From: Gordonia soli NBRC 108243
GTDB taxonomy: Bacteria; Actinomycetota; Actinomycetes; Mycobacteriales; Mycobacteriaceae
Reading direction: 5' to 3'
NCBI RefSeq assembly: GCF_000334455.1
Contig: NZ_BANX01000008.1
Location: 237,706-301,705 of the forward strand
DNA length: 64,000 nt
Positions 52,186 through 60,112 of this stretch are shown here, one piece after another (the first letter of the stretch is position 1; each line of letters opens with the position of its first letter). The notes below the pieces were generated by a model. It was given only the letters and a program-made list of their open reading frames with translations, did no database searches and was not told the origin of the DNA. Both the position numbers and the translations under genes were made by a program.

Positions 52186-52213
52186 ATCATATCTCATATC
52201 TTTTCAACGTCAA
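52186..52213 (-). promoter_or_regulatory. Promoter of the sugar-acid operon
   Basis: On the minus strand TTGACG (52208-52213) and TATGAT (52186-52191) are 16 bases apart. The tandem 7-base repeat at 52188-52201 lies across the spacer and -10 box, so a bound regulator would block RNA polymerase. Confidence 0.55.
52188..52201. promoter_or_regulatory. Candidate GntR operator, copy 2
   Basis: CATATCTCATATCT, two tandem copies of CATATCT, 13 of 14 bases identical to the site at 50405-50418. It overlaps the predicted promoter of the sugar-acid operon. Confidence 0.55.
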
Positions 52214-52240
52214 GCGCGTTAGTTGACTGACCAGAAGGTG

Positions 52241-52270
52241 TTGACATTCACGCGCGGACGATCGTAGTGT
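52241..52270 (+). promoter_or_regulatory. Promoter of the sugar-acid MFS importer
   Basis: TTGACA (52241-52246) and TAGTGT (52265-52270) with an 18-base spacer, pointing at the MFS gene. About 75 bases of leader follow, including an A/T patch CGATATATG that could hold a weaker regulator site. Confidence 0.6.
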
Positions 52271-52350
52271 CCCCAGTCACAGTCGTAGTACACGATATAT
52301 GACCTGCCTCGAACGCTCGGGGCGCTACCGTTCAGGCAAGGATGTGAGCA

Positions 52351-53733
52351 ATGTCGTCACCAGACATCGTCAGTACGAACCCGGTCCTCGACCGGGCGAT
52401 GAAGAAGGCCTATTCACGCATAGTGCCCCTCATCATGATCATGTTCGTCTTGAACTACATCGACCGCGTGAACATCGGGTTCGCGAAGCATGAGCTCGAG
52501 CTCCACGCCGGGATCACCGCGGGCGCCTACGGGCTGGGCGCCGGCCTGTTCTTCATCACGTATGCGATCTTCGAAGTCCCCAGCAACGCTCTTCTCGAAC
52601 GATTCGGCGCGAAAGCGTGGCTGACCCGGATCATGATCACGTGGGGCATCGTGTCGGGCGCGATGATGTTCGTCCAGAACACCTGGATGTTCTACGGACT
52701 CCGACTCCTGCTCGGCGTGGCCGAGGCAGGCTTCTTCGCCGGCGTGCTGCTGTACTTCACCTACTGGTTCCCGGACCGCTTCCGCGGCCGCGCGAATTCG
52801 AGCCTCTACATCGGTTCCGTGATCGGCGCCGTCATCGCTGCGCCGGTGTCCGGCATCTTCCTCAGTGTCGACAACTTCGCCGGGCTCTACGGGTGGCAGT
52901 GGATGTTCCTGGTCGAGGGCGGCGCATCGGTGATCGTCGGTTTCATCATCTGGTTCTTCCTCGTCTCCAAGCCACACCAGGCCAAGTGGCTCTCCGCCGA
53001 GGAGAAGCAGGCGATCGCCGCCGAGCTCGAGACCGAGGCCGCGACCAAGCGCGCTGCGACCGGCACGACCGAGCCGCCGTCGCGTTGGCGGATGCTCCTC
53101 GATCCCCAGGTGTCGTTGTTCTGTGCAGTCATGTTCGCCGCGCAGGTGGCCAACTACGGCATCACCTTCTGGCTACCGTCTGTGGTGCGGAGTCTGGGTG
53201 ATCTGTCCGAACTGCAGATCGGTGTCATCGCCGGAATCCCTTACGCGCTTGCCGGAGTCGGTGTCTTCGTCGCTGCTCGCTTCTCCGATCGCACCGGACT
53301 TCGCCGGACGACCTTGGCCATCGGATTCGTGGCCGCGGCGGTCGGAGCGCTGGTCACCGCCGTCGCCTCCCCCATCGGCATGATCATCGGCCTGTGCCTG
53401 GCGACCATCGGCTTCAAGGTCGCGGCCGGATCGTTCTACGCGATCCCGCAGAAGTACCTGGACATCCGCTTGCTGGCACCGGGCCTGGCGTTGATCAACT
53501 CGATCGGAAACCTCGGCGGATTCGTGGCGCCGAACGTTCTCGGTGCAGTAGAGGAGCGAACCGGGGATCCCGCCGCAGGATTCCTCTTCATAGCCGCGGT
53601 GAGTGCGCTCGCGATCGTCGGCGTCTGGCGGATGCGGAGCACGCCGAAGAACCAGTTCGGCATCCCCGACTCGCCGGCGGACGTGGGCCCGACACCCGCG
53701 ACCTCGCCGACCGCCACCGTCACCCGCAACTGA
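52351..53733 (+). CDS. MFS sugar-acid importer (anion:cation symporter family)
   Basis: 460 residues, about twelve transmembrane helices. Motifs of the ACS family (GudP, tartrate and phthalate carriers) are present: IMFVLNYIDRVNIGFAKHEL, FFITYAIFEVPSNALLERFGAK, LLLGVAEAGFFAGVLLYFTYWFP, and SIGNLGGFVAPNVLGAVEERTG. It diverges from the sugar-acid operon and most likely imports glucarate/galactarate-type acids. ATG 52351 has AAGGA upstream. A 13-base-stem hairpin follows the stop. Confidence 0.9.
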   Translation: MSSPDIVSTNPVLDRAMKKAYSRIVPLIMIMFVLNYIDRVNIGFAKHELELHAGITAGAYGLGAGLFFITYAIFEVPSNALLERFGAKAWLTRIMITWGIVSGAMMFVQNTWMFYGLRLLLGVAEAGFFAGVLLYFTYWFPDRFRGRANSSLYIGSVIGAVIAAPVSGIFLSVDNFAGLYGWQWMFLVEGGASVIVGFIIWFFLVSKPHQAKWLSAEEKQAIAAELETEAATKRAATGTTEPPSRWRMLLDPQVSLFCAVMFAAQVANYGITFWLPSVVRSLGDLSELQIGVIAGIPYALAGVGVFVAARFSDRTGLRRTTLAIGFVAAAVGALVTAVASPIGMIIGLCLATIGFKVAAGSFYAIPQKYLDIRLLAPGLALINSIGNLGGFVAPNVLGAVEERTGDPAAGFLFIAAVSALAIVGVWRMRSTPKNQFGIPDSPADVGPTPATSPTATVTRN

Positions 53734-53756
53734 ATCCTCTCGAGCTCGATTCCCTA

Positions 53757-53798
53757 CCGGCGGGTCGTCGCGACACTACGGTCGTGACGACCCGCCGG
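53757..53798 (+). terminator. Terminator after the MFS importer
   Basis: CCGGCGGGTCGTC (53757-53769) and GACGACCCGCCGG (53786-53798) pair perfectly over 13 bases with a 16-base loop, 24 bases after the stop codon. Confidence 0.75.
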
Positions 53799-53840
53799 TC
53801 GTCACGCGAACGGTCCACAGCATTCCGAGGAGGCATCCGC

Positions 53841-54314
53841 ATGCCGATCACCGACGTCGACCTCGCCCACCTCCGACGCTGTGCCGACCTCGCCGAGGAG
53901 GCACTGCGCGACGGCGACGAGCCGTTCGGGTCGCTGCTGGTCCACCGCGGCGACGTCGTGTTCGAGGACCGTAATCGCGTCAAAGACGGTGATGCGACGC
54001 AGCATCCGGAGTTCGCCATCGCACGATGGGCGGTCGGCCGCCTGTCCCCTCGCGAACGCGCCGAGGCCACGGTCTACACGTCGGGCGAGCACTGCCCGAT
54101 GTGCTCGGCCGCCCACGGCTGGGTCGGCCTCGGTCGGATCGTGTACGCGGCCTCCAGCGCACAGTTGGTCGATTGGCTGGCCGAATGGGGCGTCGACCCC
54201 GCACCTGTTGCGCCGCTGCCGATCACCGATGTCGTGCCGGACGCAGTCGTCGACGGTCCGGCCGAGGAGCTGGCCGATCGAATGCGGGAGTTGCATCGGG
54301 GTCGGTTCCGGTAG
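53841..54314 (+). CDS. CDA/tRNA-adenosine-type nucleoside deaminase family protein
   Basis: 157 residues from ATG 53841 with GAGGAGG seven bases upstream. The zinc-deaminase core is present: DEPFGSLLVHRGDVVFEDRN, the HxE motif in QHPEFAIARWA, and the second motif SGEHCPMCSAAHGWVGLGRIVYAAS. The residue before the first zinc Cys is His where most relatives have Pro (PCxxC). Cytosine, guanine or nucleoside deamination are all possible. Probably a single-gene unit. Confidence 0.82.
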   Translation: MPITDVDLAHLRRCADLAEEALRDGDEPFGSLLVHRGDVVFEDRNRVKDGDATQHPEFAIARWAVGRLSPRERAEATVYTSGEHCPMCSAAHGWVGLGRIVYAASSAQLVDWLAEWGVDPAPVAPLPITDVVPDAVVDGPAEELADRMRELHRGRFR

Positions 54315-54429
54315 TCGGTCGAGGTCTGCTGGGACTTGAGGCCACTGCAGGGACGTCGGTCCACTGATGTGACGACCGTTCACGAATGTGACATCTGTTG
54401 CGCCACAAACGATCCGCCGTCTATAGTTG

Positions 54430-54458
54430 TTGATATAGAACACGTGTTCGATTACACT
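54430..54458 (+). promoter_or_regulatory. Promoter of the DUF222-HNH gene
   Basis: TTGATA (54430-54435), a 17-base spacer and TACACT (54453-54458). The ATG at 54466 is seven bases after the -10 box, so the mRNA should be leaderless. Confidence 0.7.
54436..54451. promoter_or_regulatory. LexA (SOS) box inside the DUF222-HNH promoter
   Basis: TAGAAC-ACGT-GTTCGA differs at one position from the actinobacterial LexA consensus TCGAAC-N4-GTTCGA and contains the perfect palindrome GAACACGTGTTC. It fills the spacer between the -35 and -10 boxes, where bound LexA would block transcription. Confidence 0.75.
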
Positions 54459-54465
54459 TTGAGGC

Positions 54466-55734
54466 ATGATCGACGCACGCACCATCTCGAGCTTCGTCAG
54501 AGCCCTGAGCGAGGACGCCGATGGCGGCGGTCACGCCGCTGACGCCATCGAGATACTTCGGCTGATCCTGTTGGCGCGCAACCTCATCGAGCATCACACA
54601 GTCGCGGCAGTCATGTCGCTGTCGCTGGCACACACAGCCGCCGACCAGGGGCGCACGATGCGAGAGCTGTTGATCGAGCTCGGTTGCGCACCCGCCGTCG
54701 CCCAGCGTCTCGTCCGACTGGCGGACCGCTGTGTCCGCGACCCGTGGTTCGCCACCGAGCTGACGGACGGGAGGATGCCGGCGGAGCACGCTGACGCCAT
54801 CGCGCGGGGAATGGCGCAGATCGAGGATCGGACGACGGAACCGCTCGCCGATTCCGAGCGTCATAATGCCATGAGTTCACTGCTCGCTCAGCTACATTCC
54901 GGGGCCACTCCGGCTCAGATCACCGCACACGCCAGGCAGATCGGCAACGAATTGTCGGCAATGCAAGCAGAGGTGCTGCCGACGCCCAGTGAGGACCGGT
55001 CGCTGAACGAACTCGGAATCGTGCAGACGCCAGACGGCCGGTTGCGGCTCCAGGCCGACCTGGACATCGTGGTCGGAGAGAAGATGGTGGCTGCGCTCGA
55101 CAGGCTGAGCACACCTCGACCCGAGCCCGACGGATCACGGTACCGGCGCCCATTTGCCCGCCGGCGCGCCGACGCCCTCGACACTCTGCTCGATCTGGCC
55201 GCTGATCACGACGGCAGCACGTCGATGACCCCGAGAGTCTCAGTGGCTCTGACCATCCCATCCGACACGCCGGAACGATCCGCCCTCGCGTTCCTGGGGC
55301 CCGTGTCGATCGAGTCCGTCACGCAGTTGACCTGTGACGCTGAGTGGACACCGATGATCCTCGATTCCGAGAAGGTGCCGCTCGACGTCGGTCGGCGCCG
55401 GCGACTCTTCACCGCCGCCCAGCGTAAGGCGCTACTCCGGAGGGACGAGTGCTGTGTGAAGTGCGGCGCTCCGGCGTCGTGGACGCAGGCTCACCACATC
55501 GTGCACTGGGCGGACGGCGGCGCGACCGACCTCGACAACGGATGCCTGTTGTGCACGTCATGCCACGACGCCGTGCACAACGCGGGCTGGGAGGTCGTCC
55601 TGGGTGCCGATCGACATCCATGGCTCGTTCCGCCCGTCACCGTCGACGCACGACGGCGACCACGACCGGCCTACAACCGCCGGACCATGACCTATGACGA
55701 TGCGCCCGCCGACAACCTGGCCCCTGCGGCCTGA
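54466..55734 (+). CDS. DUF222-HNH endonuclease (13E12-type), predicted SOS-regulated
   Basis: 422 residues. The DUF222 domain (AVMSLSLAHTAADQGRTMRELL, ADLDIVVGEKMVAALDRL) is followed by a C-terminal HNH nuclease: RRRLFTAAQRKALLRRDE, zinc-ribbon CVKCG, HHIVHWADGG (catalytic HH) and NGCLLCTSCHDAVH. It is unlike the DUF222-HNH gene at 16.7-18.1 kb in linker and start. The promoter carries a near-consensus LexA box, as reported for members of the 13E12 repeat family in M. tuberculosis. The biological role is unsettled; DNA-damage-linked nuclease activity is inferred. Confidence 0.88.
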   Translation: MIDARTISSFVRALSEDADGGGHAADAIEILRLILLARNLIEHHTVAAVMSLSLAHTAADQGRTMRELLIELGCAPAVAQRLVRLADRCVRDPWFATELTDGRMPAEHADAIARGMAQIEDRTTEPLADSERHNAMSSLLAQLHSGATPAQITAHARQIGNELSAMQAEVLPTPSEDRSLNELGIVQTPDGRLRLQADLDIVVGEKMVAALDRLSTPRPEPDGSRYRRPFARRRADALDTLLDLAADHDGSTSMTPRVSVALTIPSDTPERSALAFLGPVSIESVTQLTCDAEWTPMILDSEKVPLDVGRRRRLFTAAQRKALLRRDECCVKCGAPASWTQAHHIVHWADGGATDLDNGCLLCTSCHDAVHNAGWEVVLGADRHPWLVPPVTVDARRRPRPAYNRRTMTYDDAPADNLAPAA

Positions 55735-55763
55735 ATCGACGAGCCCCACCGATCTTCCCAGCA

Positions 55764-55778
55764 CCCGGCACGGCCGGG
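55764..55778. terminator. Small hairpin between convergent HNH and murF genes
   Basis: CCCGGC-ACG-GCCGGG, a six-base perfect stem with a three-base loop, in the 90-base gap between two convergent stops. Weak, but it is the only candidate terminator there. Confidence 0.4.
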
Positions 55779-55824
55779 ACCGCACGAGATCCTTGACAAC
55801 TCCACAGTGTGAGCAGTTGCGACG

Positions 55825-57153
55825 TCAGCCGAGTAGCGCCTGTGCGACCCTCTCGAGTGCTGCGACTCGGCTTCCCTTGACCAGCACGGCATCTCCGTCG
55901 CCCAGGTCACCAAGAGCCTCGACAGCGGCATCGATCCCGTCGACGTGACGGGCGGCCGAACCGTAGGTCGGCTCCGTCACCGCGATCACCTCGATGCCGA
56001 GTTCGACGGCCTCACGGGCGATCTCGGCATGCGCCTCTGCGGAGTCGACGCCGAGTTCGGCCATCGTGCCCAGCACAGCGACCCTTCGCCGTGCCGACAG
56101 CGCGGCCAGCGAACGCAGGGCTGCGGCCATCGAGGTGGGATTTGCGTTGTAGGCGTCGTTGATGACGGTCACGCCATCAGCGGAGGTGGCGAGCTCCATC
56201 CGCAGGCCGGACAGTTCCGCCGCGGTCATCCCCTCGGCGATGTCCTCGACCGACACACCCAGTCCGCCACCAGCGGCAGCGGCAGCGAGCGCGTTGGGAA
56301 CCTGGTGCTCGCCCCGTGCACCGAGCCGGAGGTCGGTGGAACCCCACGGGGTGTGCAGACGGAAAGAGGCACGGAGCTGGTCGTCGATGACGATGTCGGA
56401 GGCGTGTACGTCGGAGTTCGATGTGAGTCCGTACCGAAGGACCCGTGCGGATGTCCGATCGGCCATCGCGGCGACATGGTGATGGTCGGCGTTCAGCACG
56501 GCGATGCCGTCGGTGGGGAGCGACTCGACGAGTTCGCCCTTCGCGCGAGCGACCGACTCGATGTCACCGAACAATTCGAGATGCACACCCTCGACCCGCG
56601 TGATCACACCGACCGTCGGCGAGGCGATGCGGCACAGGAGGTCGATGTGTCCGATCCCTCGGGCACCCATCTCCAGCACGACTGCCTCGACGTCATCCGG
56701 GGCACCGGCCAAGGTCAGGGGGAGGCCGAGTTCGTTGTTGAAGGACTTCTCGCTCGCCGCGGTCCGGTAGGTGGTCCGCAGAACGCCTGCGAGCAGATCC
56801 TTGGTCGACGTCTTACCGACCGAGCCGGTGATGCCGACCACTCGTGGCGGAACGCGGCGACGAACCGCGCGCCCCAGGTCGGCGAGCGCCAGAGCGGTGT
56901 CGCGGACCCGGATCGCCGTCGAGGCAGTCGGGGTCGATCCGGTCGCATCGTCGCGCGAGGTCAGGTAGGCCGCCGCGCCGCCGTCCAGGGCGGACGGGAT
57001 GTAGTCGTGCCCGTCCCGCTCGGCGACGATCGGCACGAACAACTGACCTGGCTGCACGGACCGGGAGTCGATGCTCGCTCCCTCGATCTCGACATCGGGT
57101 CCGACCAACTCGCCACCGACGGCCGTGGCCACCTCACTCGCTCTGAAATGCAC
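55825..57153 (-). CDS. murF: UDP-MurNAc-tripeptide--D-Ala-D-Ala ligase (MurF-like)
   Basis: 442 residues of the Mur ligase family; MurF adds D-Ala-D-Ala to UDP-MurNAc-tripeptide. The N-terminal domain reads GGELVGPDVEIEGASIDSRSVQPG (MurF-type uridine-binding), the ATP loop is VGITGSVGKTSTKDLL, and the central domain has FNNELGLPLTL and EMGARGIGHI. The C-terminal domain has INDAYNANPTSM. GTG 57153 starts the protein. It is not in a division/cell-wall (dcw) cluster but diverges from ddl, which makes its substrate. A second murF in the genome's dcw cluster is likely but cannot be seen here. Confidence 0.88.
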   Translation of the reverse strand: MHFRASEVATAVGGELVGPDVEIEGASIDSRSVQPGQLFVPIVAERDGHDYIPSALDGGAAAYLTSRDDATGSTPTASTAIRVRDTALALADLGRAVRRRVPPRVVGITGSVGKTSTKDLLAGVLRTTYRTAASEKSFNNELGLPLTLAGAPDDVEAVVLEMGARGIGHIDLLCRIASPTVGVITRVEGVHLELFGDIESVARAKGELVESLPTDGIAVLNADHHHVAAMADRTSARVLRYGLTSNSDVHASDIVIDDQLRASFRLHTPWGSTDLRLGARGEHQVPNALAAAAAGGGLGVSVEDIAEGMTAAELSGLRMELATSADGVTVINDAYNANPTSMAAALRSLAALSARRRVAVLGTMAELGVDSAEAHAEIAREAVELGIEVIAVTEPTYGSAARHVDGIDAAVEALGDLGDGDAVLVKGSRVAALERVAQALLG

Positions 57154-57268
57154 ACCTGAACGCTACAAGGCGCGGGTTCGGGCCCGGTCCCCACCGCGAC
57201 GAGCATTGCGGCCTGACGCCCGGGGCTGGGACGGACCTCCGCGGTGCGCCCGGTTCGGATGAGAGCCG

Positions 57269-57274
57269 TATCGT
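57269..57274 (+). promoter_or_regulatory. Candidate leaderless -10 box (TATCGT) of ddl
   Basis: TATCGT, seven bases before ATG 57282. It overlaps an alternative GTG start at 57273, making the ATG the better choice. Confidence 0.45.
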
Positions 57275-57281
57275 GGGCGCC

Positions 57282-58358
57282 ATGAGTGGACCCCTGCTGC
57301 GTCTGGTGGTGCTGTTCGGGGGCGTCTCCGCCGAACACGATGTCTCCTGCGTGACCGCAGCGCACGTCCTGGCCGCGGCCGACCGTGCGAAGTACGACCT
57401 GGTGCCGATCGGCATCGCCAAGGACGGCACGTGGCTACGCAACGACAAGGCCATCGCCGCGCTCGTCGAGGGCGGTGACCTGCCGGATTCGCTGGAACCG
57501 GCCGGGACAGTCGTCGACCCGCTCGCGGTCATCCGGGGCGACGGACAGCCGAACCCGACCGTCGTCCTCCCGTTGCTGCACGGACCGCACGGCGAGGACG
57601 GCACCATCCAGGGCCTGCTCGAGCTCTTCGGTGTCCCCTACGTCGGTTCCGGCGTACTCGGCTCGGCACTCTGCATGGACAAGGCCGCCGCGAAGATCGT
57701 CGCCCAGCAGGCCGGCATCCCACAGTGCCGGTGGGTGGAGTTCCGGGACGGCATCGACGACTCGGAGACGGTGGTCGCGCGCGCGGTCGAACAGCTGGGC
57801 CTCCCGGTGTTCGTCAAGCCCGCCAACATGGGCTCGTCGGTAGGCATCACCAAAGCCCACGACGCAGCCGAACTCGATCGCGCGATCGACATCGCACTCC
57901 GCTACGACGACGTGGTCGTCATCGAGGAAGCGGTCGTCGGCCGGGAGATCGAGGTGGCGGTACTCGGCACCACCTCGCCCGAGACGTCCGTCCCCGGTGA
58001 GATCCTGCCCGGCAGCGACTTCTACGACTACGAGGACAAATACGTCACCGGAGCCGCCCGCCTGGTGATCCCCGCCGGAATCCCCGACGCCGCAACCGTC
58101 GAGGTCCAGGAGTTGGCCGCGCGAGCCTTCGCCGCGCTGCGGTGCTCCGGCCTGGCCCGAGTCGACTTCTTCTACGAAGAGGAGGGGCGCGGCTGGCTGC
58201 TCAACGAGGTGAACACGATTCCCGGCTTCACCCCGGGGTCGATGTACCCGAAGATGTGGGAGGCGACCGGACTGCCGTACGCCGATCTCATCGACCGGCT
58301 GGTCACGCTGGCCCTCGAGACACATCGTCGACGCGCAGGGTTCGCAACCGACCACTGA
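57282..58358 (+). CDS. ddl: D-alanine--D-alanine ligase
   Basis: 358-residue ATP-grasp ligase. Motifs are VVLFGGVSAEHDVSCVTA, LPLLHGPHGEDGTIQGLLEL, GVPYVGSGVLGSALCMDK, PVFVKPANMGSSVGI, the omega-loop SDFYDYEDKYV with the Tyr typical of D-Ala-D-Ala (not D-Ala-D-Lac) ligases, and NEVNTIPGFTPGSMYPKMW. It shares a 128-base divergent region with murF. In mycobacteria ddl is elsewhere (next to gpsA, from memory), so this may be a second copy or a relocated one. Confidence 0.93.
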   Translation: MSGPLLRLVVLFGGVSAEHDVSCVTAAHVLAAADRAKYDLVPIGIAKDGTWLRNDKAIAALVEGGDLPDSLEPAGTVVDPLAVIRGDGQPNPTVVLPLLHGPHGEDGTIQGLLELFGVPYVGSGVLGSALCMDKAAAKIVAQQAGIPQCRWVEFRDGIDDSETVVARAVEQLGLPVFVKPANMGSSVGITKAHDAAELDRAIDIALRYDDVVVIEEAVVGREIEVAVLGTTSPETSVPGEILPGSDFYDYEDKYVTGAARLVIPAGIPDAATVEVQELAARAFAALRCSGLARVDFFYEEEGRGWLLNEVNTIPGFTPGSMYPKMWEATGLPYADLIDRLVTLALETHRRRAGFATDH

Positions 58359-58454
58359 TCCCGTCCCCGGCCGGGCCCGCCTGCTGTGCTGCGCCGACCA
58401 TCGCGGAAGCACCACGCGGCGCGCCAATCCCGGCTACGCCGAGGAAACCGGCGG

Positions 58455-58460
58455 TAATGT
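58455..58460 (+). promoter_or_regulatory. Candidate leaderless -10 box (TAATGT)
   Basis: TAATGT lies seven bases before GTG 58468 of the receiver-like gene, with no ribosome-binding site between. Confidence 0.4.
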
Positions 58461-58467
58461 CGTCGAC

Positions 58468-58869
58468 GTGACCGAACCACGAGCACAGGCGCCGGGCGCC
58501 CTGCGAGTGGTGGTGTACTCCGACGACGCCGACACCCGCGCCCAGGTCATCGGCGCACTCGGCAATCACCCGGACCCGCGCATCCCGGAATTGAGCTTCA
58601 TCGAGGTGGCCACCGGTCCGATGGTGTTCGCACAGCTCGATGCCGGAGTCGTCGACGCGGTCATCCTCGACGGCGAGGCCTCCCCCACCGGCGGAATGGG
58701 GATCGCGAAGCAGATGCGCGACGAGATCGACCCCTGCCCGCCTGTTCTGGTCCTGCTCGGTCGTGCCGACGACCGCTGGCTGGCCGACTGGTCCCGTGCC
58801 GACGCGACGGCCACACTGCCGGTCGATCCGATCGCACTCGGCACAGCCTTCGTCGAAATTCTGGTCTGA
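58468..58869 (+). CDS. Stand-alone receiver-like protein upstream of nuo (Rv3143-like)
   Basis: 133 residues with a response-regulator receiver fold and no output domain. The acidic pair (VVVYSDDADTR) and a candidate phospho-acceptor Asp (AVILDGEASPTGGMG) are present. The conserved Thr/Ser after strand 4 is Gly (VLVLLGRADD) and the Lys before Pro is Val/Asp (ATLPVDP), so normal phosphoryl switching is doubtful. Its position just upstream of nuoA matches Rv3143 of M. tuberculosis, from memory. A role in regulating complex I is inferred from context only. Confidence 0.78.
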   Translation: MTEPRAQAPGALRVVVYSDDADTRAQVIGALGNHPDPRIPELSFIEVATGPMVFAQLDAGVVDAVILDGEASPTGGMGIAKQMRDEIDPCPPVLVLLGRADDRWLADWSRADATATLPVDPIALGTAFVEILV

Positions 58870-59044
58870 TCTGCCACCCCGTATGAAGGCCCTGCGCGGG
58901 GCGCCGCATCGGCGAAACGCCGACCGCCAAAAGGCCACACGCGCTACGACCCGCTTGTAGGGTGTGGTGTAACTCACATCAGCCTCGAGTTGCCGCACGC
59001 GACACACCCGAAGCATCCACCACACCAGCTGTGGAGGTCGCCTG

Positions 59045-59455
59045 TTGAACGCTTACGTACCGATCCTGGTCCTCGGCGGCGTAGCCGCGGCCTTCGCGGT
59101 CGTGTCGGTGTTCATCGCCTCGGCGATCGGCCCGAAACGGTACAACCGCGCCAAACTCGAACCGTATGAGTGCGGCATCGAGCCCGTCGCAGGCACCCAC
59201 GGGTTCTCGACCTCCCGAGCATCAACGCAGACACTCGACCGACCGACGAGGGCGGTGCAGCGGATCCCGGTGAAGTATTACCTCACCGCGATGCTCTTCA
59301 TCATCTTCGACATCGAGATCGTCTTCCTCTATCCCTGGGCGGTCGCGTTCGACGCCCTCGGATGGTTCGGACTGTGTGCCATGGCCCTGTTCATCGTCAA
59401 TGTGTCCGTCGCCTACGCCTACGAGTGGCGTCGCGGCGGACTCAGTTGGGACTGA
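59045..59455 (+). CDS. nuoA: NADH-quinone oxidoreductase subunit A
   Basis: 136-residue membrane subunit of complex I with three transmembrane helices (PILVLGGVAAAFAVVSVFIA; YYLTAMLFIIFDIEIVFLYP; LGWFGLCAMALFIVNVSVAY). Family motifs are LEPYECGIEP and IFDIEIVFLYPWAV. The start is a TTG with GGAGG seven bases upstream. First gene of the nuo operon. Confidence 0.94.
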   Translation: MNAYVPILVLGGVAAAFAVVSVFIASAIGPKRYNRAKLEPYECGIEPVAGTHGFSTSRASTQTLDRPTRAVQRIPVKYYLTAMLFIIFDIEIVFLYPWAVAFDALGWFGLCAMALFIVNVSVAYAYEWRRGGLSWD

Positions 59456-59516
59456 CGGGAACCGACGGACTCCGAGAACACACCGATCGCGCCGACAGAG
59501 GAGGAGGTGAGGTGAC

Positions 59517-60071
59517 GTGGGACTCGAGGAGAAGCTGCCGAGTGGATTCCTGCTGAGCACCGTCGAGGACCTGGCCGGGTTCATGCGGAAAGGGTCGCTG
59601 TGGCCGGCCACATTCGGACTCGCCTGCTGCGCCATCGAGATGATGGCCACGACCTCGGGTAAGTACGACCTCGCCCGCTTCGGCATGGAGGCATTCCGGG
59701 CGTCGCCACGCCAGGCCGACCTGATGATCGTCGCCGGCCGGGTCAGCCAGAAGATGGCGCCGGTGCTCCGACAGATCTACGACCAGATGGTCGAGCCCAA
59801 ATGGGTTCTGGCGATGGGGGTCTGCGCGTCGTCCGGCGGCATGTTCAACAACTATGCCATCGTCCAGGGCGTCGACCACGTCGTCCCGGTCGACATCTAC
59901 CTCCCCGGATGTCCGCCCCGGCCCGAGATGTTGCTGCACGCGATCCTCAAGTTGCACGAGAAGATCCAGGAGATGCCACTCGGCGTGAACCGCGAGGAGG
60001 CGATCTGGGCGGCGGAACAAGCTGCGCTGCAAGCGACCCCGACCTTTGAGCTGAAGGGGTTGCTGCGATGA
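59517..60071 (+). CDS. nuoB: NADH-quinone oxidoreductase subunit B
   Basis: 184 residues. The N2 [4Fe-4S] cluster ligands are seen as the tandem Cys in [21 protein letters not shown] and [12 protein letters not shown] 59517 has GAGGAGGTGAGG upstream. The stop lies in the first unit of a 17-base tandem repeat that spans the nuoB-nuoC junction. Confidence 0.95.
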   Translation: MGLEEKLPSGFLLSTVEDLAGFMRKGSLWPATFGLACCAIEMMATTSGKYDLARFGMEAFRASPRQADLMIVAGRVSQKMAPVLRQIYDQMVEPKWVLAMGVCASSGGMFNNYAIVQGVDHVVPVDIYLPGCPPRPEMLLHAILKLHEKIQEMPLGVNREEAIWAAEQAALQATPTFELKGLLR

Positions 60072-60112
60072 GAGAACTGCTGGGATGAGGGAGCAGCTGC
60101 GATGAGCACGGA
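60062..60112 (+). repeat. Three imperfect 17-base repeats at the nuoB/nuoC junction
   Basis: GCTGCGATGAG, GCTGGGATGAG and GCTGCGATGAG begin at 60062, 60079 and 60096, exactly 17 bases apart. The first holds the nuoB stop (ATGA context) and the third the nuoC ATG. It looks like triplication of an ancestral ATGA stop/start overlap that separated the two genes by 30 bases. Confidence 0.8.

Noticed and set aside
57282..58358. D-Ala-D-Lac ligase (vancomycin-resistance type)
   Set aside because: The omega-loop SDFYDYEDKY carries the Tyr typical of D-Ala-D-Ala ligases, and no vanH or vanX is adjacent.
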